Source of the DNA: Acidobacteriota bacterium
Lineage (GTDB): Bacteria; Acidobacteriota; Polarisedimenticolia; J045
Assembly: GCA_030949985.1 (NCBI GenBank)
Contig: JAUZRX010000015.1
Coordinates: forward strand, 62,001-126,000
DNA length: 64,000 nucleotides
Direction of reading: 5' to 3'
Position 1 is the first letter of the stretch, and each line of letters opens with the position of its first letter. The notes below the pieces were generated by a model. That model had not been told where the DNA came from and did not search any database. It was given only the letters and a program-made list of their open reading frames with translations. Made by a program: the position numbers and the translations under genes. Below, one piece after another: positions 26,674 to 35,045 of the stretch.

Positions 26674-29406
26674 TCAGCGGCTCTCCCCGGGGTCTACGGG
26701 GTGGCGCGGCAGGCGCAGGCGCCCGGAACGGTTGACCACCAGCACCTCCGCGGGCCATCCGTCGACCCCGGAACGCAACTCGGCGGGCAAGGCCTGCTCC
26801 CAGCCCGGGAGAGCCTCGGTGTCTTCGCCGGCCGCGCGCATCTCCTCGAGCTTCCGCTCGTACTCTTCGCGGAATTCGCGAATCGCTTCCCGCCTCAGCG
26901 CGGCTTCGTCCGCCGCCATGGGCAGGGCATCGTAGAAGGCCAGCCGTTCCTCGCGACTCCAGGCCAACTCGATGGTGCCGTTCTTCTTGCCCCAGGCCCA
27001 GCGGAGCCGACGGCCACCCCGGAGCAGGGAAAGGCGGTCCGGGGCGAGGGAGAGGATGCGCGCCGCATCCTCCGGGGGGATCAGCAAGGCACCGTTTTCG
27101 TCGATGGGATAGACCTGCAAGGGATAGGGCAGGGTCAGGCGCCGGTTCTCGCGGGCCGAACAGGCCCGGCGGGGTTCCCGGTTTCTGGGGAAGGTCTCGA
27201 GGATCACCTTGCCGCAGGGAGCGCCGCGCCGGGAGCGCAGCCCCGTGGCGGCATCCACCAGGGTGCGGCGGACCCCGGGGGGGCGGAGAAACTCCTCGAT
27301 GGGCTCGCCGGCCAGGCCGCGGTCGAGAAAACGGGTCCAGATGGGCAGCGCGGCCCGCGCGCCGGTCTCCCGCTTGCCGAGGCTTTCCCGCTGTTCGAGC
27401 CCGACCCACACTCCCACGGCGATCGATGGAGTAAAGCCCACGAACCAGGCGTCGGTGTACTCGTCGGTGGTGCCCGTCTTGCCTCCCACGGGCCGGCCGA
27501 GTGTCTGGGCGCGCCTGCCCGTGCCGTGGAGCACCACACCTTCCAGCAGCGAGACCATCATCGCCGAGACCTCCGGCGAGAGCACCTCCTCGGCTTCGGT
27601 TTCGGCGCGGAAGAGCGTGCGCTGATCGGAGTGGCGTACCTCGCGCACCAGCCGTGGCGTCACCAGCACGCCACCGTTGACGAAGGCGGCGTAGGCGGCG
27701 ACCAGGTCGACCAGTTTGACCTCGAAAGCGCCCAGGGCGAGGGACGGGTAGGGCTTGAGGTCGGTGGCGATGCCGAGGCGACGCGCCATCTCCACCGCCG
27801 GCTGATAGCCGATGGCGTCGAGCAGACGGATCGTCGGAATGTTGCGGGAATGCTCGAGGGCGTGGCGCAGAGTCACGTAGCCCTCGTAGTCGCGTTCGTA
27901 GTTCTCCGGCTGGTAGGGCTCCGGAGAGCCCGGATCGACCACCGCGGTCGGCGTGTCGTAGATCTGCTGGTTCGGCAGCATGCCCATTTCCAGGGCGGAG
28001 GCGAAAATGAAGGGCTTGAAAGCCGACCCCGCCTGGCGCCGGGCCTGCATCGCCAGGTCGAATTCGCTGCGGGAGAAGTCCTTGCCGCCCACCAGGGCGA
28101 GGATGTCGCCGGTGGCCGCATCGATGGCGATCAGTGCCGCCTGGGCCCGGGTGTCGGAAGCCACGTCGACACGAGCGGGAAGGCCTTCCCCGTCGACGGC
28201 CAGCACGCGCACGGGCACCAGGGTGCCCGGTTCGAGCAGACCCTCGAAGCTCTTCCTGCCCGTCCAGCGAATGGCCCGGAGCCCCAGCTCGAGGCTGCGC
28301 CGGGCGATGCGGACCCGGGCGCTGTCGGCCGAGACCTCCTCGACCAGGGCCAGCACCCGGCGGCCTTCCTCCATTTTCTGGTACCACGAGGGGTCGCGGT
28401 ACTCCTCCGGGGTGGTTCCTTCGGGCAGGGGGCGGGGCTCGGGCAATTCCCGGTGTCGCCGGCCGTACTGATCGAGACCCCATGTCACGGCGTTTTCAGC
28501 CGCTTGCTGCAGCCGGGGTTCGAGGGTTGTCCGGGCCACCAGGCCCTCCCGGTAGACCGCCTCCTCGCCGTACTGGCGCATCAGCCAGCGCCGCACCTCC
28601 TCGATGAAATAGGGAGCCCGCGGCGGAGTGGGAGTGCGTTCCCGCAGTCCCAGGGGGGCCTTTTGAGCCTTTTCCGCCAGGGCCGGCTCGATGACGCCCT
28701 CGACGGCCATCCGCTTGAGCACGTGGTTGCGCCGGTTGAGCGCCCGCTGGGGATGACGAAACGGGGTCAGCCGCTCGGGGGCCTGGATCAGTCCGGCCAG
28801 CAGGGCCGCCCGCGGCAGGTCCAACTCGGCGGCGCTGATCCCGAAGTAGAGCCGGGAAGCGGCTTCGACGCCGTAGCGGCCATGGCCCAGGTAGACCCGG
28901 TTGCAGTAGTGGGTGAGGATGTCCTCCTTGCTGTAGTGCAGCTCGATCTGGGTCGCGTAGACCGCTTCGAGGGCCTTGCGGTAGAGGGTTTTGCGTCGGT
29001 TGAGAAACTCGTCGCGCGCGAGCTGCATGGTGATCGTACTGGCTCCCTCCGCTCCCCAGTGGGAAGTCAGGTTGCGGATGGCCGCCCGGGCGACGGCCTT
29101 GAGGTCGACGCCGAAGTGCCGCATGAAACGTGGATCTTCGGTGGCGACGACGGCCTTGATCAGCCAGGGACTGACACGGTCGAGAGTGACGGGAATGCGT
29201 CGCTGTTCGCCCAGGCTGTGCAGTTGGGCCCCGTGGCGGTCGAGAAGGATCGTCACCCGGGACAGACGCGCGATGTCCATGCGGTCGATGCCCGGCAGAT
29301 CCCGCAAGAGGACCAGTCCCAGGGCCACACCGCCGGCGGCGGCGGCGATGTGCAGCGAGACGATGATGATCCAGCCACGGCGGCCGAGTCCGAGGACTTT
29401 CTTCAT
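26674..29406 (-). CDS. mrcA: Class A penicillin-binding protein (PBP1-type)
   Basis: This is a bifunctional peptidoglycan glycosyltransferase/transpeptidase of 910 residues. An N-terminal membrane anchor (about residues 12-34) precedes the GT51 domain with VATEDPRFMRHFGVD and GASTITMQLARDEFLNRRKTL. The transpeptidase domain carries the SxxK motif in GSAFKPFIFA, HSRN-type HSRNIPTIRLLD, and the KTG box in GGKTGTTDEYTDAWFVGF. A charged C-terminal tail of about 150 residues contains a helical REAIREFREEYERKLEEMR segment. The protein sits in the inner membrane with domains in the periplasm. Transcribed alone or with ybjQ upstream, 47 bases away. Confidence 0.95.
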   Translation of the reverse strand: MKKVLGLGRRGWIIIVSLHIAAAAGGVALGLVLLRDLPGIDRMDIARLSRVTILLDRHGAQLHSLGEQRRIPVTLDRVSPWLIKAVVATEDPRFMRHFGVDLKAVARAAIRNLTSHWGAEGASTITMQLARDEFLNRRKTLYRKALEAVYATQIELHYSKEDILTHYCNRVYLGHGRYGVEAASRLYFGISAAELDLPRAALLAGLIQAPERLTPFRHPQRALNRRNHVLKRMAVEGVIEPALAEKAQKAPLGLRERTPTPPRAPYFIEEVRRWLMRQYGEEAVYREGLVARTTLEPRLQQAAENAVTWGLDQYGRRHRELPEPRPLPEGTTPEEYRDPSWYQKMEEGRRVLALVEEVSADSARVRIARRSLELGLRAIRWTGRKSFEGLLEPGTLVPVRVLAVDGEGLPARVDVASDTRAQAALIAIDAATGDILALVGGKDFSRSEFDLAMQARRQAGSAFKPFIFASALEMGMLPNQQIYDTPTAVVDPGSPEPYQPENYERDYEGYVTLRHALEHSRNIPTIRLLDAIGYQPAVEMARRLGIATDLKPYPSLALGAFEVKLVDLVAAYAAFVNGGVLVTPRLVREVRHSDQRTLFRAETEAEEVLSPEVSAMMVSLLEGVVLHGTGRRAQTLGRPVGGKTGTTDEYTDAWFVGFTPSIAVGVWVGLEQRESLGKRETGARAALPIWTRFLDRGLAGEPIEEFLRPPGVRRTLVDAATGLRSRRGAPCGKVILETFPRNREPRRACSARENRRLTLPYPLQVYPIDENGALLIPPEDAARILSLAPDRLSLLRGGRRLRWAWGKKNGTIELAWSREERLAFYDALPMAADEAALRREAIREFREEYERKLEEMRAAGEDTEALPGWEQALPAELRSGVDGWPAEVLVVNRSGRLRLPRHPVDPGESR

Positions 29407-29453
29407 GCGGGCATTCTACTCCGCGGGTGCACCCGGGGCGCACCGGGCGCAGG

Positions 29454-29771
29454 TCAGCGCTCCAGCTTGACGGCGGTGCCGTAGACCAGCAATTCGGCGG
29501 CGCCGGCCATGGTCTGAGCGGTGATGAAACGCGCGGCCACGATCGCGTCGGCGTCCAGGGCCCGAGCCTCCCCGATCATGCGGTCGAGGGCTTGCTCGCG
29601 GGTTTCGGCCAGCATCTTCGTGTATTCGGGAATCTCGCCGCCGACCAGCCCTCTGAGCAGGGCCATGATGTCCCGAAACACGGGCCGGGCACGGACGGCG
29701 TTGCCCTTGACCAGGCCGAGGGTGGCGGCGATGCGCCGGCCCGGAATGAGATCGGAACTGACGACGATCAT
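29454..29771 (-). CDS. ybjQ: YbjQ family protein
   Basis: This is a small homopentameric YbjQ-fold protein of 105 residues with the family core LIPGRRIAATLGLVKGNAVRA, ARALDADAIVAARF and a C-terminal LLVYGTAVKLER. The family is annotated as heavy-metal binding, but the biochemical role is not settled. ATG at 29771 overlaps the stop of the anti-sigma-like gene (ATGA) and follows GAGGTG, so the three genes sigma, anti-sigma and ybjQ form one coupled unit. Confidence 0.88.
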   Translation of the reverse strand: MIVVSSDLIPGRRIAATLGLVKGNAVRARPVFRDIMALLRGLVGGEIPEYTKMLAETREQALDRMIGEARALDADAIVAARFITAQTMAGAAELLVYGTAVKLER

Positions 29772-30205
29772 CGTTGCACCTCGTCGTAGCGCTCGACACG
29801 CCGGGCACGCAGGCGGTCGGCGATTGCAGAGATCAGCAGGAAAGTCGTGCCGGCCGCCAGGCCCCCCACCGCCAGCCGAAGCCACAGCGGCACCTCGGGG
29901 TCGGTGAAGAGCATCGCCAGGCAGCCGGCGACGAGGGCCAGCACGGAGGGCGTCAGCAGCAGCCAGCCCAGGCGCTGCCCATGGCGGGAGACGGCGCCGA
30001 GGGCCAGGTCGTTCCATTCCGTCTCGGAAACCGGTGGTGGCGCGATCGCTTCCCGCAATTCCCGCCGCAGACCGAGCAGCCGCCGGTAGGTCTCGGCCAG
30101 TTCCGGGTCCAGTTCCAGTCGGCGGCGGAGCGCCTGTTCCTCCTCGGGGCCGAGCAGGCCGTCGATCAGGCGTGAGAGAAGGAGGGTGTCGTCTTCACGG
30201 GTCAC
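29768..30205 (-). CDS. Probable membrane anti-sigma factor
   Basis: The product is 145 residues. The N-terminal part (DTLLLSRLIDGLLGPEEEQALRRRL) has the helical shape of anti-sigma domains, without the HxxxCxxC zinc motif. Two hydrophobic segments follow (about residues 80-98, LLLTPSVLALVAGCLAML, and 106-126, WLRLAVGGLAAGTTFLLIS), so it is an inner-membrane protein. GTG at 30205 starts 11 bases inside the upstream sigma gene; that overlap is the main reason for the anti-sigma call. The inducing signal is unknown. Confidence 0.7.
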   Translation of the reverse strand: MTREDDTLLLSRLIDGLLGPEEEQALRRRLELDPELAETYRRLLGLRRELREAIAPPPVSETEWNDLALGAVSRHGQRLGWLLLTPSVLALVAGCLAMLFTDPEVPLWLRLAVGGLAAGTTFLLISAIADRLRARRVERYDEVQR

Positions 30206-30842
30206 GCTTGCCCTCCTTGTCTTTTCCCGGTGATGGACCGGCCACGTAGGCGTCGACTTGCCGGCGCAGGCGCCGGCGGGCGCGGTGGATCATCGAGGCC
30301 AGGGTGCCATGGGACAGGCCCAGGAAAGCCTCGATCCTGGCGTAGGGCCAGTCCAGCACGTCGCGGAGAATGATCACCTCCCGCTCCTCTTCCCGGAGGG
30401 TGGCCAGGGCTGCGCGGAGTCGGGTGCGCAGCTCGCCCCGCAGGAGGTTTTCTTCAGGGCCCGGGCGGCCGGAGGCGGGTTCGAGGCCGTATGCCTCGCG
30501 GGCGTGGTCGAGCGATGCGTGACGCCGGAACTTCAGGCGCCGCAGGCGGTCGAGGCAACAGTTGCGCAGGATCCGGTTGAGCCAGGCGGACAGGGGCTGC
30601 CGGGGATTGTACCGGTGGGCGTGGGCCAGGGCCTTGGCCAGGGCTTCCTGGCAGGCGTCGAGGGCTTCCTCGCGGTCACCCAGGTAGCCCCAGGCGATAC
30701 CGAACAGGCCATCCCGGTGGCGGGCGAGCAGCTCCTGTACGGCTTCGACCTCGCCCCGGCTCGCCCGGTGCAGAAGTGCGGATTCGTCGTCCTCGGTAGC
30801 CGGTCGCGCAGGTGTCGGGATCACGTGTTCGGATGCGTACAT
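30195..30842 (-). CDS. ECF-type RNA polymerase sigma factor
   Basis: This is a 215-residue sigma-70-family protein of the extracytoplasmic-function class. Region 2 is recognisable in HRDGLFGIAWGYLGDREEALDAC with the conserved LSAWLNRILRNCCLDRLRR; region 4 in LREEEREVIILRDVLDWPYA followed by the helix-turn-helix GLSHGTLASMIHRARRRLR. ATG at 30842 follows GAGAGGAACCC. The next gene overlaps it and encodes the likely anti-sigma factor. No autoregulatory promoter could be picked out. Confidence 0.9.
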   Translation of the reverse strand: MYASEHVIPTPARPATEDDESALLHRASRGEVEAVQELLARHRDGLFGIAWGYLGDREEALDACQEALAKALAHAHRYNPRQPLSAWLNRILRNCCLDRLRRLKFRRHASLDHAREAYGLEPASGRPGPEENLLRGELRTRLRAALATLREEEREVIILRDVLDWPYARIEAFLGLSHGTLASMIHRARRRLRRQVDAYVAGPSPGKDKEGKRDP

Positions 30843-30901
30843 GGGTTCCTCTCGGCCCCCCCCTACGCCCCGGACGGGCGGTTGTTTCCCGGGCTTCCCG
30901 C

Positions 30902-32233
30902 TCACGGAGGTTCCTCCCCGGAAATTCGGGTGGGGAGCAGCGCTTCCTCCTGCTCGGCCTGCCGCTTGCCGGCTTCCTCGTCGATTCTCCACAGCAGCAA
31001 GCCCCCGGCGACGAAGAAGAGCAGCACCGAGGCGACTCCTATCCGCTGGCTGCCGGCAAGGGTTGTCAGCCGACCGAGCAGGAAGGGACCGGCGAAGGAT
31101 GTCAGCTTGCCGGAGAAGGCGTACAGACCGAAGAATTCCGCCGAGCGGGGCGGGGGCACGAAGCGGGCCATCAGGCTGCGGGAGGCCGATTGGTTGGGAC
31201 CGACCAGCAGGCCGATGGCCACCCCTCCCACCCAGAGCCAGGTCCTCGTCGGGGCCATGGCGGCGATCAGCGTCGCGCCGATCAGGCCGACAAGGGAGAG
31301 GGCGATGACGGTCTTGCCGCCCACCCGGTCGTCGATCATGCCGAAAAAGAGGGCTCCTGCGCCCGCGGCCAGGTTCAGGGTGATGCCGAAGCCGATGATC
31401 TCGCTCATCGACATGTCGAAGGTGCCGGCCGCGTAGATGCCGCCGAAGGCGAAGATCGTCACCAGGCCGTCGTTGTAGACCAGCCGGGCGACCAGCAGGC
31501 GCATGGCCTGGCGGTAGCCGGCCAGGCGCCGGAGGGTGGCGCCGAGCTGGCGGAAAGAGGCCGCCGCCCGGGGGTCGGGAGGAGCCGGCTCCGGTAGCAG
31601 CAACAGGGCGGGCAGGCTGAACAGCAGGAACCACGCCGCCACCACCAGGTTGGCGGCCCGGATGTTGAAGCCGTCGGTGTCCGGCAGCCAGGCGGCCATC
31701 GGGCCGACCCGCCACACACAAAGCAGCAGGCCGAACACCAGGCTCAGCAGTCCGCCGGCGTAACCCAGGCCCCAGGCGATGCCGGAGACCAGGCCGAGCC
31801 GCCGGCGGTCCACCAGGCCCGGGAGAAAGGCATTGTAGAGCGCCTGCCCCAGTTCGTAGGCCACGTTGGCCGCCACGAACAGGCCCAGGGCCAGCAGCCA
31901 GCGGGGCGGCGCCACCAGGCCGAGCAGGGCGGTCGCCGTGATGCAGGTCAGGGTCAGGCCCACCAGCCAGCGCTTCCGGCTCGCACGACGATCCGCCCGG
32001 GCTCCGATCACCGGAGCGGCGAAGGCGATGATCAGCGCGGAGAGGGTCACGGCCCAGGACCAGCGCCCGGTTCCCGTCACCTCGTCGGGTGCCATCGCCT
32101 TGGTGAACCAGGTGGCGTAGACGAAGGTGACGACAAGGGTCGTGAACGAGGAGTTCGCGAAATCGTACAGGCACCACGCCGCCACCTGGCTCCGGGTGGC
32201 CGGACGGGTCCGGCTGTCGGGGCCTGGGCTCAC
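30902..32233 (-). CDS. MFS transporter, UMF1/Atg22-like family
   Basis: This is a 443-residue inner-membrane transporter with about twelve hydrophobic segments. The start region VAAWCLYDFANSSFTTLVVT is the hallmark of the UMF1 (Atg22-like) branch of MFS; GARADRRASRKRW is the loop 2-3 motif; GLLVGPNQSASRSLMARFVP is another family signature. GTG at 32233 overlaps the nadK stop by four bases. The substrate is unknown; Atg22 in yeast effluxes amino acids, but that cannot be assumed here. Confidence 0.88.
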   Translation of the reverse strand: MSPGPDSRTRPATRSQVAAWCLYDFANSSFTTLVVTFVYATWFTKAMAPDEVTGTGRWSWAVTLSALIIAFAAPVIGARADRRASRKRWLVGLTLTCITATALLGLVAPPRWLLALGLFVAANVAYELGQALYNAFLPGLVDRRRLGLVSGIAWGLGYAGGLLSLVFGLLLCVWRVGPMAAWLPDTDGFNIRAANLVVAAWFLLFSLPALLLLPEPAPPDPRAAASFRQLGATLRRLAGYRQAMRLLVARLVYNDGLVTIFAFGGIYAAGTFDMSMSEIIGFGITLNLAAGAGALFFGMIDDRVGGKTVIALSLVGLIGATLIAAMAPTRTWLWVGGVAIGLLVGPNQSASRSLMARFVPPPRSAEFFGLYAFSGKLTSFAGPFLLGRLTTLAGSQRIGVASVLLFFVAGGLLLWRIDEEAGKRQAEQEEALLPTRISGEEPP

Positions 32234-33102
32234 GGATGTCCCCACCCCAGCTTGCCTCTCAGGACCGAGAAGAAGGAACGGCCGGGAGGTCGGAGCAGGC
32301 GGATCGGTCGGGAAGCTCCGACGATCGAGACCTTTTCCCCGGCCTCGATGGGGAAGCCCACCTGGCCGTCGAGGGTCACCTGTACGCTGCCGTTGTCCTG
32401 CCGGTCGGCCAGGCAGATGGAGATCTTGGCCGAACCCGGCAGGATCAGCGGGCGCTGGGAAAGGCTGTGGGGGCAGATCGGGTTGACGATCAGGGCCTCG
32501 ACCCCGGGGAGCAGCAGGGGACCGCCGGCGGCCAGGTTGTAGGCCGTCGAGCCGGTGGGCGTGGCGATGATCAGGCCATCGGCCCGGTAGTCGGCCACCC
32601 ACTCGTCGTCGACGAAGAGGGAGAGACTGAACAGCCGGGCCAGGTGCTTCTTCGAGAGCACCACGTCGTTGAGGGCCAGCGGAACGCTCTCGGCGGGGAG
32701 GTCGTCCTTGACCACCTGCAGAGCCCGGCGCGAGTCGATGGGAGCGCGACCGTCGAGGGCGGCGTCGAGAACCGCCTCGGCCTCCTCGCAGCGGGTTTCG
32801 GTGAGAAAGCCCAGGGAGCCGAGGTTGATGCCCAGGATCGGAGTCAGGGCCTCCCCGACGGCACGGGCCGAGGCGAGCAGGGTGCCGTCGCCGCCCACGG
32901 AAACCACCAGCCGCGCCTGGGCCGCGGCCCTTTCCCGGGATACCGACCGGCTGAGGCCCAGGGACTCCGCGGTGGTTTCATCGGCCAGCACTTCGAAGCC
33001 CCGCTCGTCCAGGCGTCGGGCGAGGCGGGCGAGCACCTCGGGAGCGTCGGGGTGGGGTTTGGAGAAGAGTGCCACCTGGGTGGACGTTTCAGTCTGGGGC
33101 AC
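32230..33102 (-). CDS. nadK: NAD kinase
   Basis: NadK phosphorylates NAD to NADP. The 290-residue protein contains VSVGGDGTLLASARA (GGDG motif), INLGSLGFLTE, RALNDVVL-like LALNDVVLSKK, and the DGLIIATPTGSTAYNLAAGGPL nucleotide site (two halves around TPTGSTAY). Start is GTG, lying 14 bases inside the upstream tlyA gene. The order xse-ispA-tlyA-nadK is commonly conserved in bacteria, supporting the calls. Confidence 0.95.
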   Translation of the reverse strand: MPQTETSTQVALFSKPHPDAPEVLARLARRLDERGFEVLADETTAESLGLSRSVSRERAAAQARLVVSVGGDGTLLASARAVGEALTPILGINLGSLGFLTETRCEEAEAVLDAALDGRAPIDSRRALQVVKDDLPAESVPLALNDVVLSKKHLARLFSLSLFVDDEWVADYRADGLIIATPTGSTAYNLAAGGPLLLPGVEALIVNPICPHSLSQRPLILPGSAKISICLADRQDNGSVQVTLDGQVGFPIEAGEKVSIVGASRPIRLLRPPGRSFFSVLRGKLGWGHP

Positions 33103-33892
33103 GACGGACCTCCTCCTGGATCTTTCCGGCCAGGGCCTCGGGGGGCAGGCCCGGGCCGGCGGCTGTGAGTACGAAGACCTCCCGGTTGCCCTTGGGGCCG
33201 GTCACCGGTGAGGCGCGCAGGCCTAGGATCCCCCAATCCCGGGCGGCGAGACAGCGGATCACCTTCTCGACGGCGGCGGCCCGGGTCGCGGGGTCGCGTA
33301 CCACCCCCTTGGGGCCCACCCGTTCCCGCCCCACCTCGAACTGGGGCTTGACCATGGCCAGCAGCCGCCCTTCAGGGGCCAGGGGCAGCAGGGCGTCGAG
33401 TACGAGGGTCAGGGAGATGAACGACAGGTCGGCGGTGACCAGGTCGTAGGGGGCTTCCACCATCGCGGGCGTCAGGTAGCGGGCGTTGACCCCTTCGACC
33501 ACCCGCACGCGGGGGTCTTCCCTCAGGCGCTGGTCGATCAGGCCCTTGCCCACGTCCACGGCGGTGACGTGGACGGCTCCCCGCTGGAGCAGGACGTCGG
33601 TAAATCCCCCCGTGGAGGCGCCCACGTCCAGGCAGCGCAGGCCCCGGGGCTCGACGGCCAGTGGATCGAGGACTCCCGCCAGCTTGGCTCCAGCGCGGGA
33701 AGCGTAGAGGCGACCGGGTTTGAGGGTCAGGGTGGCGCCGGCGGGGATTTTCTGGCCCGCCTTGGTGCCGGGCCGGCCGTCGACCAGTACGCGCCCGGCG
33801 AGGATCAGGGCCTGGGCTTTCTCGCGGCTGGGAGCCAGACCGGCGCTCACCAGGGCCAGGTCCAGGCGGGAAGGCGGATCGGCGGCGCTCAT
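33089..33892 (-). CDS. tlyA: TlyA-type rRNA 2'-O-methyltransferase (hemolysin-like)
   Basis: The product is 267 residues. An N-terminal S4 RNA-binding domain (RLDLALVSAGLAPSREKAQ, residues 9-70) precedes a Rossmann methyltransferase with the SAM motif CLDVGASTGGFTDVLL, then AVDVGKGLID and LVTADLSFISL. Homologues 2'-O-methylate rRNA cytidines; the old name hemolysin is historical. It overlaps ispA (stop within ATG) and nadK. Confidence 0.93.
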   Translation of the reverse strand: MSAADPPSRLDLALVSAGLAPSREKAQALILAGRVLVDGRPGTKAGQKIPAGATLTLKPGRLYASRAGAKLAGVLDPLAVEPRGLRCLDVGASTGGFTDVLLQRGAVHVTAVDVGKGLIDQRLREDPRVRVVEGVNARYLTPAMVEAPYDLVTADLSFISLTLVLDALLPLAPEGRLLAMVKPQFEVGRERVGPKGVVRDPATRAAAVEKVIRCLAARDWGILGLRASPVTGPKGNREVFVLTAAGPGLPPEALAGKIQEEVRRAPD

Positions 33893-34779
33893 TTCGATCG
33901 ATCGATGGCCAGGCGGGCGAGAAGGGTGAGGGGAGCGGTGGCCCCGGGCAGGGCGTCGATGCGGGCCAGGGCCTGGTGCATCAGTTCCCGGGCCCGGCGG
34001 CGGGCTTCCTCGAGCCCCACGGCGGCGGTCCAGGTCGCCTTGCCCACCGCCGCATCCTTGCCGGCGGTCTTGCCAAGCTCCTCGGTGCTCGCCGTCACGT
34101 CGAGCACGTCGTCCTGAATCTGGAAGGCCAGGCCGATCACCGCGCCGATGGCCTCCATCTCGGTGGCCAGGTCGGCCGTGGCGCCCGCCGCCTCGGCGCC
34201 CAGGCGGTGGGACGCGGCCAGCAGGGCCCCGGTCTTGAGCCGGTGGATGGCGGCCACCTGCTCTTCGCCGACCGCGGTGGAGCCCTCGGCCTCCAGGTCG
34301 AGGGCCTGGCCCCCCGCCATGCCGGCACCCCCCGCGGCGCGGGCGAGGGTGAGCACGAGGCGGGCGATGCGTTCGGGGGGCAGGTCCGCCGCCGAGAGCG
34401 TCTCGAAGGCGAGGGTGTGCAGGGCATCCCCGGCCAGCACCGCCATCGCCTCGCCGTAGACCACGTGGGTGGTGGGCTTGCCCCGCCGCAGGCTGTCGTC
34501 GTCCATCGCGGGCAGGTCGTCGTGGACCAGGCTGTAGGTGTGGATCATCTCCACCGCCAGGGCCGGGGCCAGGGCCTGGGCGTCGGTGCCCCCGCAGGCT
34601 CGGCAGGCGGCCAGCACGAGCAGCGGCCGCAGGCGCTTGCCGCCGGCGACCAGGGGGTGGGTCATCGCCTCGCGCAGGGGCGCGGGAATATCGGTGCGAT
34701 CGGCGACACAGGGTCCGAGAAGTCGGTCGATCTGCTCGCGCCAGGCGGCGACGAGGCGCTGGGGCTCGCTGTCGCTCAT
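33889..34779 (-). CDS. ispA: Polyprenyl (farnesyl/geranyl) diphosphate synthase
   Basis: This short-chain trans-prenyl diphosphate synthase has 296 residues. First Asp-rich motif: VHDDLPAMDDDSLRRGKPT (DDxxxxD type); second: FQIQDDVLDVTAS. GGKRLRPLL and LKTGALLAAS are in the expected places. The six-residue DDLPAMD spacing is the bacterial FPP-synthase type. It is coupled to xseB upstream by ATGA. It would use IPP/DMAPP from the MEP pathway, whose ispG and dxr genes are in this window. Confidence 0.95.
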   Translation of the reverse strand: MSDSEPQRLVAAWREQIDRLLGPCVADRTDIPAPLREAMTHPLVAGGKRLRPLLVLAACRACGGTDAQALAPALAVEMIHTYSLVHDDLPAMDDDSLRRGKPTTHVVYGEAMAVLAGDALHTLAFETLSAADLPPERIARLVLTLARAAGGAGMAGGQALDLEAEGSTAVGEEQVAAIHRLKTGALLAASHRLGAEAAGATADLATEMEAIGAVIGLAFQIQDDVLDVTASTEELGKTAGKDAAVGKATWTAAVGLEEARRRARELMHQALARIDALPGATAPLTLLARLAIDRSK

Positions 34780-35045
34780 GGGGCGTCGTCCTCTGGAGGG
34801 TCGAAGGGAACGCTGTGGGTGCCCTGGGTCGATTCGAGCAGCATCTCGACCTTCATCTCGGCGTCCCCCAGTCGCTGGTCGAGCTGACTGGCCAGCCGGA
34901 CTCCCTGTTCGAAGAGTTCGAGGCTCTTTTCGAGGGACAGATCGCCGGTTTCCAGTTGGGCGACGATGCCTTCCAGCTTTTCGAGGGCCTTGTCGAAGGC
35001 CTTGGGGGCTTCCTGTCGGCCTGCTTTTTTGTTGGATGTCGTCAC
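34776..35045 (-). CDS. xseB: Exodeoxyribonuclease VII small subunit
   Basis: The 89-residue product has the XseB core FDKALEKLEGIVAQLETGDL followed by SLEKSLELFEQGVRL. GTG at 35043-35045 lies in the xseA stop (GTGA) and is preceded by a strong AGGAGGAAA site. It pairs with XseA to form the exonuclease that degrades single-stranded DNA from both ends. Confidence 0.95.
   Translation of the reverse strand: MTTSNKKAGRQEAPKAFDKALEKLEGIVAQLETGDLSLEKSLELFEQGVRLASQLDQRLGDAEMKVEMLLESTQGTHSVPFDPPEDDAP

Noticed and set aside
23636-28483. A very long open frame (over 1,600 codons) on the minus strand across the potassium transporter, lipoprotein, GIN and PBP genes
   Set aside because: It is a GC-driven shadow frame. 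Its translation is Pro/Arg/Gly-rich without domains, while another frame of the same strand encodes TrkH, GIN and PBP proteins with intact motifs.
25762-29484. A 1,240-codon plus-strand open frame opposite the PBP gene
   Set aside because: It is antisense to a clear class A PBP. The translation is low-complexity and lacks any ribosome-binding site or family motif.
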